Below, piece after piece: positions 1-10,026 of a stretch of 64,000 nucleotides of DNA. The stretch is from Bimastos eiseni. Lineage: Eukaryota > Annelida > Clitellata > Crassiclitellata > Lumbricidae. The translations under genes were made by a program, and so were the position numbers. Location of the stretch: positions 30,358,808 to 30,422,807 of the forward strand of contig OY365814.1 in assembly GCA_959347315.1 (NCBI GenBank), written 5' to 3'. The notes under the pieces are model-generated. The model saw only the letters and a program-made list of their open reading frames with translations. It was not told where the DNA came from and searched no databases. Each line of letters starts with the position of its first letter. Within the stretch, counting starts at the first letter, position 1.

Positions 1-359
1 AGCCATCGCGACGAACGCATGCGCAAGAGAACAATGAATATGTTCCCTTGTTTTGCTTCTCTCCTCCCTATAGCGTTTCCAGGCGTTTGCCTAACAGATC
101 CAGATCCCCATTGATTGCCGTGATCTCTATCTTTCCCAGTCAACACGAGTCTAACCAATCGCCAGCGTCACAGATGCTCCCTCTCTCCCTCCCTCCACTT
201 CCTCTCTCCCTTCCTCTGGTCTAGTGGCCGAACAGGTGACAGCAGAGATCGCCCGTATCTGCCGCTGCAGCCGAGGTAGCAGCGGGCGGCACAGGCAGAG
301 GCAGGTAGCCTGGCAGGTGAGAGAGACAGGCTGCAGAGGTAATCGACTGAGAAACTAAG

Positions 360-884
360 GCACCGTGACAGGCTTTCTCTCGCCCACCATCACCACCACC
401 ACCGCCACCTCCCTCTAACTCTCCTCCTCCAAATCTTTCCCTACTTCTCCAATCCTCCTCACCCTTTTCTGCTTTTACGTCTCCGTCTTTGAGCCTACTC
501 CTTGTTTTCCTATTAATTCTTCTGCCTATAATGCTGGACCTTCCTCCTGCCCCTATATTGTTTATCCCTCTCTGCCTTCTCCACTCTTCCACCTCCACCT
601 CCTCGTCCTATTCCTCCAACTCCTGCTCCTTCTACAGTAACTGCCCTCCTCCCTTTTCTTCTCCTACTCCTCCTTCTCTTAATCCTCCAATTCTTCCTAC
701 TTCTTTTTCTGGACTCTCCTACTAATCCTCTATTGTTGCGTTCTCTCCCTCTCCTCTCCTCTTCCTCCTCCTAATCCTAACTCCACCTACTATTCCTCCT
801 CCTACTACTACTACCCCCACTGCTCCTCCTACTACACTCTTTCCCTAACGCCTCCTCTTTTATCGCTCTCTCCTCGTCCTCTTC
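360..884. repeat. Pyrimidine-rich low-complexity sequence
   Basis: The plus strand is mostly C and T, with many CCT/CTT runs and few purines. Short open frames exist on both strands, but they are Ser/Pro/Leu or Gly/Glu-rich products of the base composition. I see no splice-supported coding. It grades into the 15-bp tandem array that follows. Confidence 0.7.
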
Positions 885-1287
885 CTCCTCCTACTCTTCC
901 TCCTTCTACTCTTCCTCCTCCTACTCTTCCTCCTCCTACTCTTCCTCCTCCTACTCTTCCTCCTCCTACTCTTCCTCCTTCTACTCTTCCTCCTCCTACT
1001 CTTCCTCCTCCTACTCTTCCTCCTCCTACTCTTCCTCCTCCTACTCTTCCTCCTCCTACTCTTCCTCCTCCTACTCTTCCTCCTCCTACTCTTCCTCCTC
1101 CTACTCTTCCTCCTCCTACTCTTCCTCCTCCTACTCTTCCTCCTCCTACTCTTCCTCCTTCTACTCTTCCTCCTCCTACTCTTCCTCCTCCTACTCTTCC
1201 TCCTCCTACTCTTCCTCCTCCTACTCTTCCTCCTCCTACTCTTCCTCCTCCTACTCTTCCTCCTCCTACTCTTCCTCCTCCTCCTCC
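885..1287. repeat. 15-bp tandem array (CTCTTCCTCCTCCTA)n
   Basis: About 26 head-to-tail copies of a 15-base unit that is pyrimidine except for one A. Only occasional single-base changes occur (CCTTCTA for CCTCCTA). The strand asymmetry makes triplex (H-DNA) formation conceivable. No coding function is implied. Confidence 0.9.
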
Positions 1288-1437
1288 GTTCGTCAGTTGA
1301 TGTCGTTCGATGACGTCGTTAGTCTTGTGGGTCGTCGTGAGACAGGTGTGCTATTGATGATGATGTGACGTTGAACGTGGTTTCGATTCATTGTGTCACC
1401 GCAGGACATGACGTCTGCTGCTGTGGCAGAGAAAAAA

Positions 1438-2697
1438 CACACAAACACAATTATAGGCATATACAGTATATAGGCCTACGTATAAAATCCATATTCATAT
1501 ATATATATATATCCATATATATATATATATATATATGAATTCATTTACGTGATGTATCACCATCATGACCACGCTTTTCCATCCATTCATGTACATATAA
1601 ATTATAAAGGATATATATACATATTATGTATATATTTATATATATATGTGCGCATAGATACATCGTAGTAAATGCGTACAAATGCACATGAGTGTGTGTG
1701 TATGTGTGCGTGTGTGTATGTGTGCGTGTGTGTGTGTGCTGCATTCGCTTGTTGTTTTTATACATTTACATATATATACTATATATATATATATATATGT
1801 ATAAAAACAACAATGCGTGTATGCACAAATACAATACTGCTATTAAGAAGAACTTGAACCTGTGTTAGTGTGGACGAGAGAAACGACTCATACAGATTCT
1901 GAGCATAGCCATTGTAATTTGTGGAGGCGCTATATATATATGGTGCAAATGAATGAAAGATTGAATGAATTAATTAGAGCCAATGCACTTACATATTTAG
2001 GACATCACCCCTACCTGGAATTGGAGGCATTTGCCTCCGGACCCCATACCCCGTATCTTGACGCATCTGGCGGTCTACATGCATTGTGAGTGGATGTACA
2101 CATTACCCACATCTCATCGTTCAAGGTCCTCGCGGGGCCACAGTCATCCGATTACTATCACTATTTAACAGATTATACGCCTAATTAAACAAAAGCTGAA
2201 TATATATATATATACATATATGTATATGTATATATATATGTATATATATATACATATATGTATATATATATATATAATGTGTCTGTGTGCTTGTCTGTGT
2301 GTGTGCATAATGCATTGTGAACAATTTTGCAGCAACTTTTCAGATAATGTCACAGTCAAAGTTAGAGCAATACTCGAATACACGAGTCCATGGACACATA
2401 TACATGTATACAAGCATACTCATACATAGATATATGCATACATTGCATACACACGTATACTTTCAAACATACATACGCACATCTTTGCGTACATTTGCGA
2501 ATACTTAAATGTTTGCATGAAAAACATACATACATCCATACAAATCTAAATGCACACATAAACAGGCTTTCACATATATATATATAATATATACATACAC
2601 ATATTATTCAGTCAAACCCATACACATGCACACATGTACGTATAATTGTGTATATATTAAATTACTAATATATATATGCAATTATATATATGTATAT
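1438..2697. repeat. AT-rich sequence with TA, TG and TATG microsatellites
   Basis: Long (TA)n blocks lie near 1498-1536, 1775-1798, 2200-2275 and 2574-2590. A (TG)n block lies near 1690-1738, and CATA/ACAT-type repeats near 2390-2560. The open frames here encode only Tyr/Ile/His/Thr-rich peptides derived from the repeats. I see no gene. Confidence 0.75.
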
Positions 2698-2823
2698 ATT
2701 AACATATTATATGTATACATATATATGTATATATTAACACATTATATGTATACATATATATGTATATATTAACACATTATATGTATACATATATATGTAT
2801 ATATTAACACATTATATGTATAC
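2698..2823. repeat. 35-bp AT-rich tandem repeat, about 3.5 copies
   Basis: The unit begins ATTAACACATTATATGTATA and continues through a CATATATATG core. Copies are nearly identical, the first carrying TTAACATATT in place of TTAACACATT. Each unit contains short self-complementary ATATGTATAC/CATATATATG stretches. Confidence 0.8.
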
Positions 2824-3952
2824 ATACACACGTCAGGACGTTGTTTAAATGGCGAGCTGCTATGTGTGATCTAAGAAATAATGATGGTTATCTGTGGTCA
2901 TCTATGGTCAATGATTGGTTTGTTTATACTCAATGACCATACTTTCATTAATTATCGCCCACTCATTTCCACGCCTACCCATTCCTTCTTCCGATTCCCG
3001 ACTCCATCATCCGATTATTACGAGTGGATCTCGTTTCCAAGAACCACTTCCGGTCATTCCGGAAGTCATATTCGATAAGATACTGCACCAATCGGAAGTG
3101 CATTTATATTCATCGCGCCAAATCGCATCCCTTCGGCTAAGATCTCTTTATTAACACCACATCATAGCACGTGTCGTCAATACATGACAATGTGATACAG
3201 AGCAAATCGCATCGCATAGAATAGCATCACATTACAACCGTATTACTCAAAATGACTTAAGACGACGCTGTGTAAGAATATTAACATCATATTATCTGCC
3301 ACTCTGACAAATCCCTCTGCTTACTATAATGACACCTATATAGAGCGCCTCTGAACAGCTGGTTCTGAGAGAGGCGCTATATATATTGTAGGAATTAGAG
3401 AAACCAGGTCTATCAGTCTGCTTCTATTAAGAATGTAAAGAAATAAAAACTATTAACTTGGTGAGTGTATTAGCTTAAACTTTAATAACAGTATAGCACT
3501 ATGATTAAACATTTCTTCCTTAGTACACTCTGGCCTGCTATCATTTACTTTTTACATTTAAAAAATCTTAAATCCAACTTTTGCCGCGCCTTGAAATGTG
3601 ACGCCCATAGACTTGTAGCTTTGTTGGCCTATATTGGTAAATACGGCATTGCATTAAAACACACAATTCTCACTGTGTGTCATAATTTAACATTTACCTA
3701 ACATGACAATGTGTGTGACAATATAAACTTCATGACTTCGATAACTTATGTCAAGAGGGCGTCTATTCAAAGCAGATCTAAATCAACAGAGGGTGTTTTA
3801 GAGGAGTTAATAGAACGTGTTTGTTATGTAAAGCCAGCGTATCCTTGTCTGCTTCATGGCCTAGCCCATCTGTTGAGCTTCAATACCCTGGAACTTAAAG
3901 GTCAGTTATCTTGTTTGTTACGACATACAGAACCCACCCTCATTTGTTATAG
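2824..3952. other. Gene-free stretch with one hairpin repeat
   Basis: No exon with convincing splice sites or homology was found. The only structured element is an inverted repeat at about 3339-3387, where TAGAGCGCCTCT on the left pairs with AGAGAGGCGCTATA on the right. This resembles the ends of the dispersed GCGCC...TATATAAATG repeat family seen elsewhere in the window. The open frames at 3501-3701 and 3711-3980 have no recognisable domains. Confidence 0.5.
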
Positions 3953-4089
3953 TCAAACAGACAGACAGATGGACAGATAGACAGACGAACGGACGGACAG
4001 AAAGGCAGGAAGCTGGCAGAGAGAGAAATAGAGACACGCAAAGAGAGAGACAGAGACAGAGACAGACAGAGAGACGTGTCGCAGCATTG

Positions 4090-4127
<38 letters not shown>

Positions 4128-4243
4128 TGTCTGCCTGCCTGAAGATTGACTGACTGATTGACTGAATGAATGAATGCATGAATGAATGAGTCACAGTGAC
4201 AGAGAGACATAGAGAGAGAAACAGAGAGTCATTGCACGCATCT
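3953..4243. repeat. GACA/GAGA/CCTG/GAAT microsatellite cluster beside the gap
   Basis: Successive short simple repeats: ACAG/GACA at 3955-4075, GCCT at 4088-4140, then GACT/GAAT at 4146-4190. They run into the assembly gap, so the gap probably conceals further simple sequence. All open frames crossing it are Ser/Cys/Leu-rich repeat translations. Confidence 0.8.
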
Positions 4244-4443
4244 NNNNNNNNNNNNNNNNNNNNNNNNNNNNNNNNNNNNNNNNNNNNNNNNNNNNNNNNN
4301 NNNNNNNNNNNNNNNNNNNNNNNNNNNNNNNNNNNNNNNNNNNNNNNNNNNNNNNNNNNNNNNNNNNNNNNNNNNNNNNNNNNNNNNNNNNNNNNNNNNN
4401 NNNNNNNNNNNNNNNNNNNNNNNNNNNNNNNNNNNNNNNNNNN
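4244..4443. other. Assembly gap (200 N)
   Basis: Exactly 200 ambiguous bases, a size often used as a placeholder, so the true length is unknown. Its position between microsatellite and unique sequence suggests collapse of a simple repeat. Confidence 0.95.
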
Positions 4444-4596
4444 AAACACACTACAATACAACTGTAATTTGATAATGCCACACTTACATGGTTCATTAGT
4501 CAACCTGAAGCCGGGAAACCATTAAGAATTACGCAGACTGGAAGAGGCAGGTTTCCAGCTAACATCCTTCTCTCTTCTTAAATCAGTTTCTGCTCT

Positions 4597-4690
4597 TCAT
4601 AGAACTATAATTATTGTTGTAGGTGTTATTGAGCCAATTACAGCTGGAAAGGGTGCTCAGGATTACCTCGCAAAGGCCGTCAATCCGACG
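4597..4690 (+). pseudogene. Duplicated fragment of NME5 exon 4 with its splice acceptor
   Basis: About 94 bases closely match 9048-9151, which is the end of NME5 intron 3 plus the first two thirds of exon 4. The match includes the acceptor sequence TTGTTGTAG and the coding stretch for a Dpy-30-like segment (GAGCCAATT, then GCTCAGGATTACCTCGCAAAG). The copy has substitutions and appears to lack the Met codon equivalent. Similarity ends abruptly after CCGACGCT, with no donor site and no neighbouring NME5 exons. It therefore looks like a partial genomic duplication that carried intron sequence with it, not a retrocopy. It lies about 2.5 kb upstream of the real gene. Confidence 0.8.
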
Positions 4691-7219
4691 CTTTGGTTTC
4701 CTGCACTGGGAGTGCTACTGAATGGACACTGCTATGAGTGGCGCTCTTTGAATCAATAAACGAAACACCAAAACACATACACGCATACATACATACAAAC
4801 ACACATACATACATAGGCCTAAACACATGCATATATACATAGATGCATCCACGCCATATGTCAGCTGTCGACGGGAATCCGTTGGTTGGTTCCACAATTG
4901 TGCGAGGGCCCACCACTGATGACTATTATTATTTTCAGCCTACTATTCATAATTTGGCTAGCAAGTGTATTTGACTAAATCACAGTGACTGAGTAGATAT
5001 CTTTAAGGAGCGCTATTCAAATGTTCGATTAGATTATATTACTTTAATACATGCCTACATGCATTAATACAAATATACATACATACCTACAAATATACAT
5101 GCATATACACAATACACACTTACATACATACACCTATACATACCTTGCTCGACGTAAACACTGCACCTCGTTGCTCTCTATTGCCGCCGCCGAAGTATAC
5201 CAAGAAGTAGACGTCCGTGCAAAGGCTGTCGAACGCCTCTTCTTAGATGTTTATTGGATGGTAAAGGTCTATAGGTCTATACTGTATACATGCAATAGGC
5301 CTACTGCAGCTGCGGCTGTTCGGCCTAAATGGCAGATCCAGTGCAAGGCCTACGAAAGGTCTATACGTCATCATGGCCTCATATGCTTTGCAATCAAGGC
5401 AGTTGGTCCACCGTCCACAGCGACGGCCAAAGGTTGAAACGGTTTTATATGTATACGACGAACCGTAATAAGGTCACGCGTTCTATACAACATGTATATA
5501 CAAATATATACTGTAGGCCTATTAGGTTTATATATATATATATACATGTATATGCATGCGAAGCCTTTGCTGCAACTATATATATGACCATTTATCGGCT
5601 ATTTCTGTCACTTGTCACGTATAAATAATAGCTCTTCTGAGTTCCACAAGTGGTGTCATATCTTAATTTATTTTTATTTTCATATATATATAAATATATA
5701 TATATGTATATCAAGGTTATTTAAAGTACTGTCCATAACGATCTGCTGTTTATATAGACAACACGAGTATGCGCGCATTTGCCTACTTTAGAAGGTATTA
5801 ATTTTATATACATATATCTTCATGCCTCAGTGATCGCTCTCAACAGGTCTTGAGTCGCTCTGGTGGTCTCGAAGTTCAGTCGTTCATAGACCTCCACTAC
5901 ATTTCTCCTATTTGTCCAATTACATGCATGCATATACTGCAGAGAAGTCCTCAGATAATTTGTCGCCCTAGGCAGTCATCAGTAGAAGCACCCCTCATCA
6001 CCGTTGCATAAACATCAGTAAAATTTTAGAATATGGGTCAGGCACACGAAACGGGGCACATAATTTTAATTAAAAAAATACTCACGTTTCTGGCAGAGGA
6101 AAAATTGCCATGGAAGGAGAGGGAGCTTCGATGAGGTTGAATATTGCTGTTGGAATTGGAGTTAGCCTATTTTTGAATAACTAATTTAATAACTGATTTT
6201 CTTGTATAAAAAATGTTCTTCCTGAAAAAGTGTTTTCCCTATAATTTTGCGCCCCAAAAGTTTGGCCCTCTATTATGTATGTGTTTAAGCCTATGCATGT
6301 ATGTGTGTTTGTATGTATGTTTGCATGTATGTGTGTTTGTATGTATGTGTAACATATATCATGCCAGTGAACCAGCTGATGATAGAAACTCTACTTAGCT
6401 TATGGTCAATCACTGTCTCCGTCTGTCTGTCTCAATCACTGTCTCCGTCTGTCTGTCTGTCCGTCCATCCGTCCTGTTGCTATGTCTTTGTTCCTGAAAG
6501 TCTTTCGAATTTTAGACCTAGGCTATGCATGTCTAATTTTGTGGCATTTGTTTCAACGTACAATGACCTTGGGATAAATATAACTAAGTCAGAGGAAATA
6601 GCCTAAGTTTTACAACAATCGTATAGGCATACAAATTTATATTCGTACTCGTAAACTCGACATATCTACAGCTCCATTAAAAGCGAAATAGCGGAAACCA
6701 GCTTATTCACAGGCGCAAAGTTCAATGAAGTTCAATCTGTATAAACCTTACCCTGATTTTTTTTTTAAACATCTAATAAACACATGCGAGCTTACGATTA
6801 CGATATTCATTATGCATAGAGAGCAAACACTTGCTGTCTTATTGCGTTTCACTGCTTTGGCGCTATGCTAGGCGAGTTAAGCCGATGATTTGTTCTATCC
6901 CTAATAACCAGATGGCGTAACTCTGATCTGAAACGCATCGTGATCGATCTTCTATGACAAAAGCGTGTTACATCAACTGGTATTATCGTTCGCCATGTAC
7001 TAGTGGGTTATGGAGATACAAATGCGCTACTAATTGTGTGTACTTACGATAATTCTATGCTCACGTATCCATTGCAGCGTCATCATGGTATTCATGGGAA
7101 CGGTTATTTTAACGGTTTTACAGTCGTGTAACTGTTTTCGCCAGTCGCCGTTTTTCCTGCCAAATTGTTGGGTTTGCGTTGATTTTGTGCCCTACTCGAG
7201 TCACCATCCGTATTTTGCC
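4691..7219. other. Region upstream of NME5 without a supported gene
   Basis: Contains ACAT/TATG simple repeats (4780-4850, 5050-5145), (TA)n tracts (5530-5600, 5685-5706) and GTAT/TCTG repeats (6285-6475). A copy of the dispersed repeat lies at about 4990-5045. The longest open frame (5051-5437) shows no recognisable domain. The promoter and any 5' UTR exon of NME5 should lie in the distal part, but I see no clear TATA box or X-box there. Confidence 0.4.
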
Positions 7220-9783
7220 ATGATCGGAAGCCAGGAGCCTGAGGAGTGCGCCCCTACACCGGTGCGTCCGCAGATTTTTGTTGAAAGGACGCTTACCATT
7301 GTCAAACCGGATGCCATTTGCAAAGTGAATGAAATTGAGGACATCATAGTGCGGGCTGGCTTCACGATTTTGCAGGTACATTTGTTGACGTATTTACAGA
7401 GCGAGATCTTATTTATGCCGGTTGAAAATTGGTTAATAATGTCGTTGTAGTATTTAGCATTTTCACAGCTGAGATATGGTTGTAATGTGTCTTATCATTA
7501 AGACAGACTAAGGATTAGTGAACTTGTTCATCAACTGAATTTGCAACGATAAAGAAATAATGATTTTGTATGCACCCCCTGCAGGTTCAAAATTACTGCA
7601 AAAAGCTTTCATGAATTTAAGCACTTAATTTATTGTTTAACAGGCACATTTTGCCTCAAATAACATAGCTTATTTACCAGCTCGTATGTTCTCAGAAACT
7701 CCTACTTATTTACTCAAACTTATTTGCTTTATTTCTCGACTAAACAACAGTTGGTTTATGTCTAAATAACACAGTGTTTTTGTCATATGTATTACTTGCA
7801 ATATTGCAAAGTGTTTCCATAAATAGAAATAACGATGAGAGTAATAATACATGCCCATTTGCACTGCTTAGCAAGGTTAACGAGAATTTTAAGTAAGTGA
7901 GTAAGTAAGTAACTATATTCTTGAGCGGGTCCCTCTTAAATGCGACAAGCTCCATAAGTTGTCAGCACTTTTTTATACCGAGTAAACAAAAGTACAATAC
8001 GATTATAGGGAAAAACAATAGCAAATTTAGTGCACAAATATGCTGTAATATATGAATATTGTCTATGCTGTTTTAATAATAGTATTAATAATAATAGCAA
8101 TTATAATAATAATATTTGTTCAATATCAAACTGACAGGCAAGGTTATTACAGAAGTCGAATTTAACCTTCGACAGCCATTCTAAGCGCCCACTACGTTAT
8201 ACATCTTTTGCCATCGATTAAAACTTATTTCTCGTTTTGTAGCGACGAAGGGTTTATCTAACGCCGGAAGAAGCAAGCAACTTCTATGCCGAGCATTATG
8301 GGAAACTCTTCTATCCAAACCTCGTTTCCTTCATGAGCAGCGGACCGAGCATGGTCTTTGTGCTCGCTCGCCAGGAAGCGATCTCCTATTGGAGGAAACT
8401 GATCGGTCCGACAAATGCTCGCCGTGCTCGAGAGACTCACCCAGACAGGTGCGAGTAACATTCAGGATGGAAATTAGTTACTCATGGATATTTATGTGTT
8501 TGTCAACAACAACTACAACAATAATAATGTTAATAACTTTGATAACTTTAGTATCTATAATAACGGTGATGATGATGATGATGAAGATGACGAGGACGAC
8601 AATGATGATGATGATGATGACGACGATCATGATCTAATTGTTGTTTTTAAGTCTTCGTGCTCTGTACGGAACGGACGAACAGAAGAATGCGATCCATGGA
8701 AGTGACAGCTACTTGTCGGCTGAAAGGGAAATTCGTTTCTTCTTTCATGACAGTCAGTACAAATTACCATCATCAAATTAGTTACTTATTTAACTGCTTG
8801 TTTACTTACAAACAAGTTGCTGGTGCAGTTGTCCGCAGGGTCCAATCAGACTTTTTATGCTCACCTTAAAACCGTTCTTTTCAGCCGTGTGGGGCGGGAA
8901 GCGCTGCTGAGTAGAAGCCTTGAAGGAACACAAGATAAATTTTCATAGTGAATTTATGAAAATAACACCTTTCCTGGCACCTCTGGGTAGATAATTATCT
9001 TGAAGGGGTGCTATGTAAATGTTCAATTACATTACATAAGTTCGTAAGTATGTTCATGGAACTATTATCATTGTTGTAGGTATTATGGAGCCAATTGCAA
9101 CTGGTAGGGCTGCTCAGGATTACCTCGCAAAGGCTGTAAACCCGACGCTCCTCAAAGGCCTGACCGAGTTGTGCAAGAATAAGCCAGCAGATCCAGTGGT
9201 TAGCCATCTGTGCTTGTTTTGTCTCATATAAAGAGACTATTAAATTAAAGATGCTTGTTCAAAAGGGTAGTGACAAAACACTTGCATGCTCTGTATAGAA
9301 GCTCTGAGAAAGCATGGTCCTCCGGTCAAACGATCATTTGTTTGAGGACCTCAGAGAGCAGCATCTCTTGTTTAACCCTCTATAAGTCGTCTTAAACGTT
9401 TGATCATTCACGGACTTGTCACCTGGATAAGCTCGTTGAATGACTCATAACAGTGAATATTTTTCTTTCCATTGTTTAGCTGTAATGAAAAAACTTCAAT
9501 TCTTAATGAATTTTTTGTTTTGCATGGTCGTGTCAGATGGTATTTAATGTTCGTAAAAGATTTTAAATCGATTGTAAAATCGTCAATAAATTGTTCATAT
9601 GATGCTGATGAAACGTCGAAGAGTTAGTTAAATATGTTCATATTAATGATGATGATAATTAGTTTGTTTCTACTGTGCTGTGTCTATCTCTAGATCTGGC
9701 TGGCAGACTGGTTGCTCGACCACAACCCGTACAAACCAAGAATCCAGAAGGATTCTCCGACCGTCACGACTACATCACCCTAG
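7220..9783 (+). CDS. NME5: Nucleoside diphosphate kinase homolog 5 (NME5), five coding exons
   Basis: Coding exons: 7220-7375, 8243-8448, 8652-8752, 9080-9198, 9694-9783. All introns are GT-AG and the phases join to an uninterrupted 223-aa protein (human NME5 is 212). An NDK domain spans about residues 20-155. The phosphate-binding Lys is in TIVKPDA (K29). The family active-site His is in KNAIHGSD (H136) and appears intact. A Dpy-30-like motif follows at about 160-203 (RAAQDYLAKAVNPTLL, then IWLADWLL). NME5 is a group II NDK associated with the ciliary axoneme and radial spoke in animals, and its kinase activity is doubtful in that family. I chose Met at 7220 because it lies 17 residues before the conserved PQIFVERTL; upstream in-frame Mets would add an unrelated N-terminus. 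The gene converges on the GRB2-like gene. Confidence 0.93.
8484..8640. repeat. AAC/GAT trinucleotide tract in NME5 intron 2
   Basis: An (ACA/AAT)-rich stretch is followed by (GAT)n with GAC/GAG interruptions at about 8567-8635. It lies between NME5 exons 2 and 3. The Asp-rich or Met-rich open frames here are repeat translations. Confidence 0.85.
8815..8935 (+). mobile_element. Fragment of non-LTR retrotransposon 3' coding end (copy 1)
   Basis: The segment reading CGCAGGGTCCAATCAGAC, then CTTAAAACCGTTCTTTTCAG, closely matches 46880-46960. A frame of the second copy encodes [13 protein letters not shown], typical of the last residues of CR1/L2-like reverse-transcriptase ORFs. It lies in NME5 intron 3 and is a dead fragment. 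Confidence 0.5.
8975..9045 (+). repeat. Dispersed repeat family R1, copy in NME5 intron 3
   Basis: Pattern: GGCACCTCTGGGTAGATA, then ATCTTGAAGGGGTGCTAT, then GTAAATGTTCAATTACATTA. The same module occurs in either orientation at about 4990, 21490, 24012, 31020, 32385, 35510, 39085 and 52060. It ends about 35 bases before the acceptor of NME5 exon 4. Confidence 0.6.
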
Positions 9784-9831
9784 ATTTCACCAGCGTTGAA
9801 ACAGCACTGCATTATGACTTCACTTAAAGCA

Positions 9832-9837
9832 AATAAA
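9832..9837 (+). promoter_or_regulatory. Polyadenylation signal AATAAA for NME5
   Basis: Canonical hexamer 49 bases after the NME5 stop codon, the expected place for a short 3' UTR. Confidence 0.65.
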
Positions 9838-10026
9838 TGACACATTTGAGCAGAACTGAGGGACTATCATCGTCAATTTAAATCGACCAGATCCATATGC
9901 AGTGCATGTGACTGTTGCTAACACTCTAAAGGGGAACCAGTGTTGCTCTCGTTAAAATGTTAAAAGCCTAATGATGTTTGTTGAAGTATGAACCATTTTC
10001 AGACTGTACAACCAGAGACCTGCGTG

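Noticed and set aside
5051..5437. 128-codon plus-strand open frame
   Set aside because: Its first third is translated ACAT repeat and the rest shows no family resemblance or splice support.
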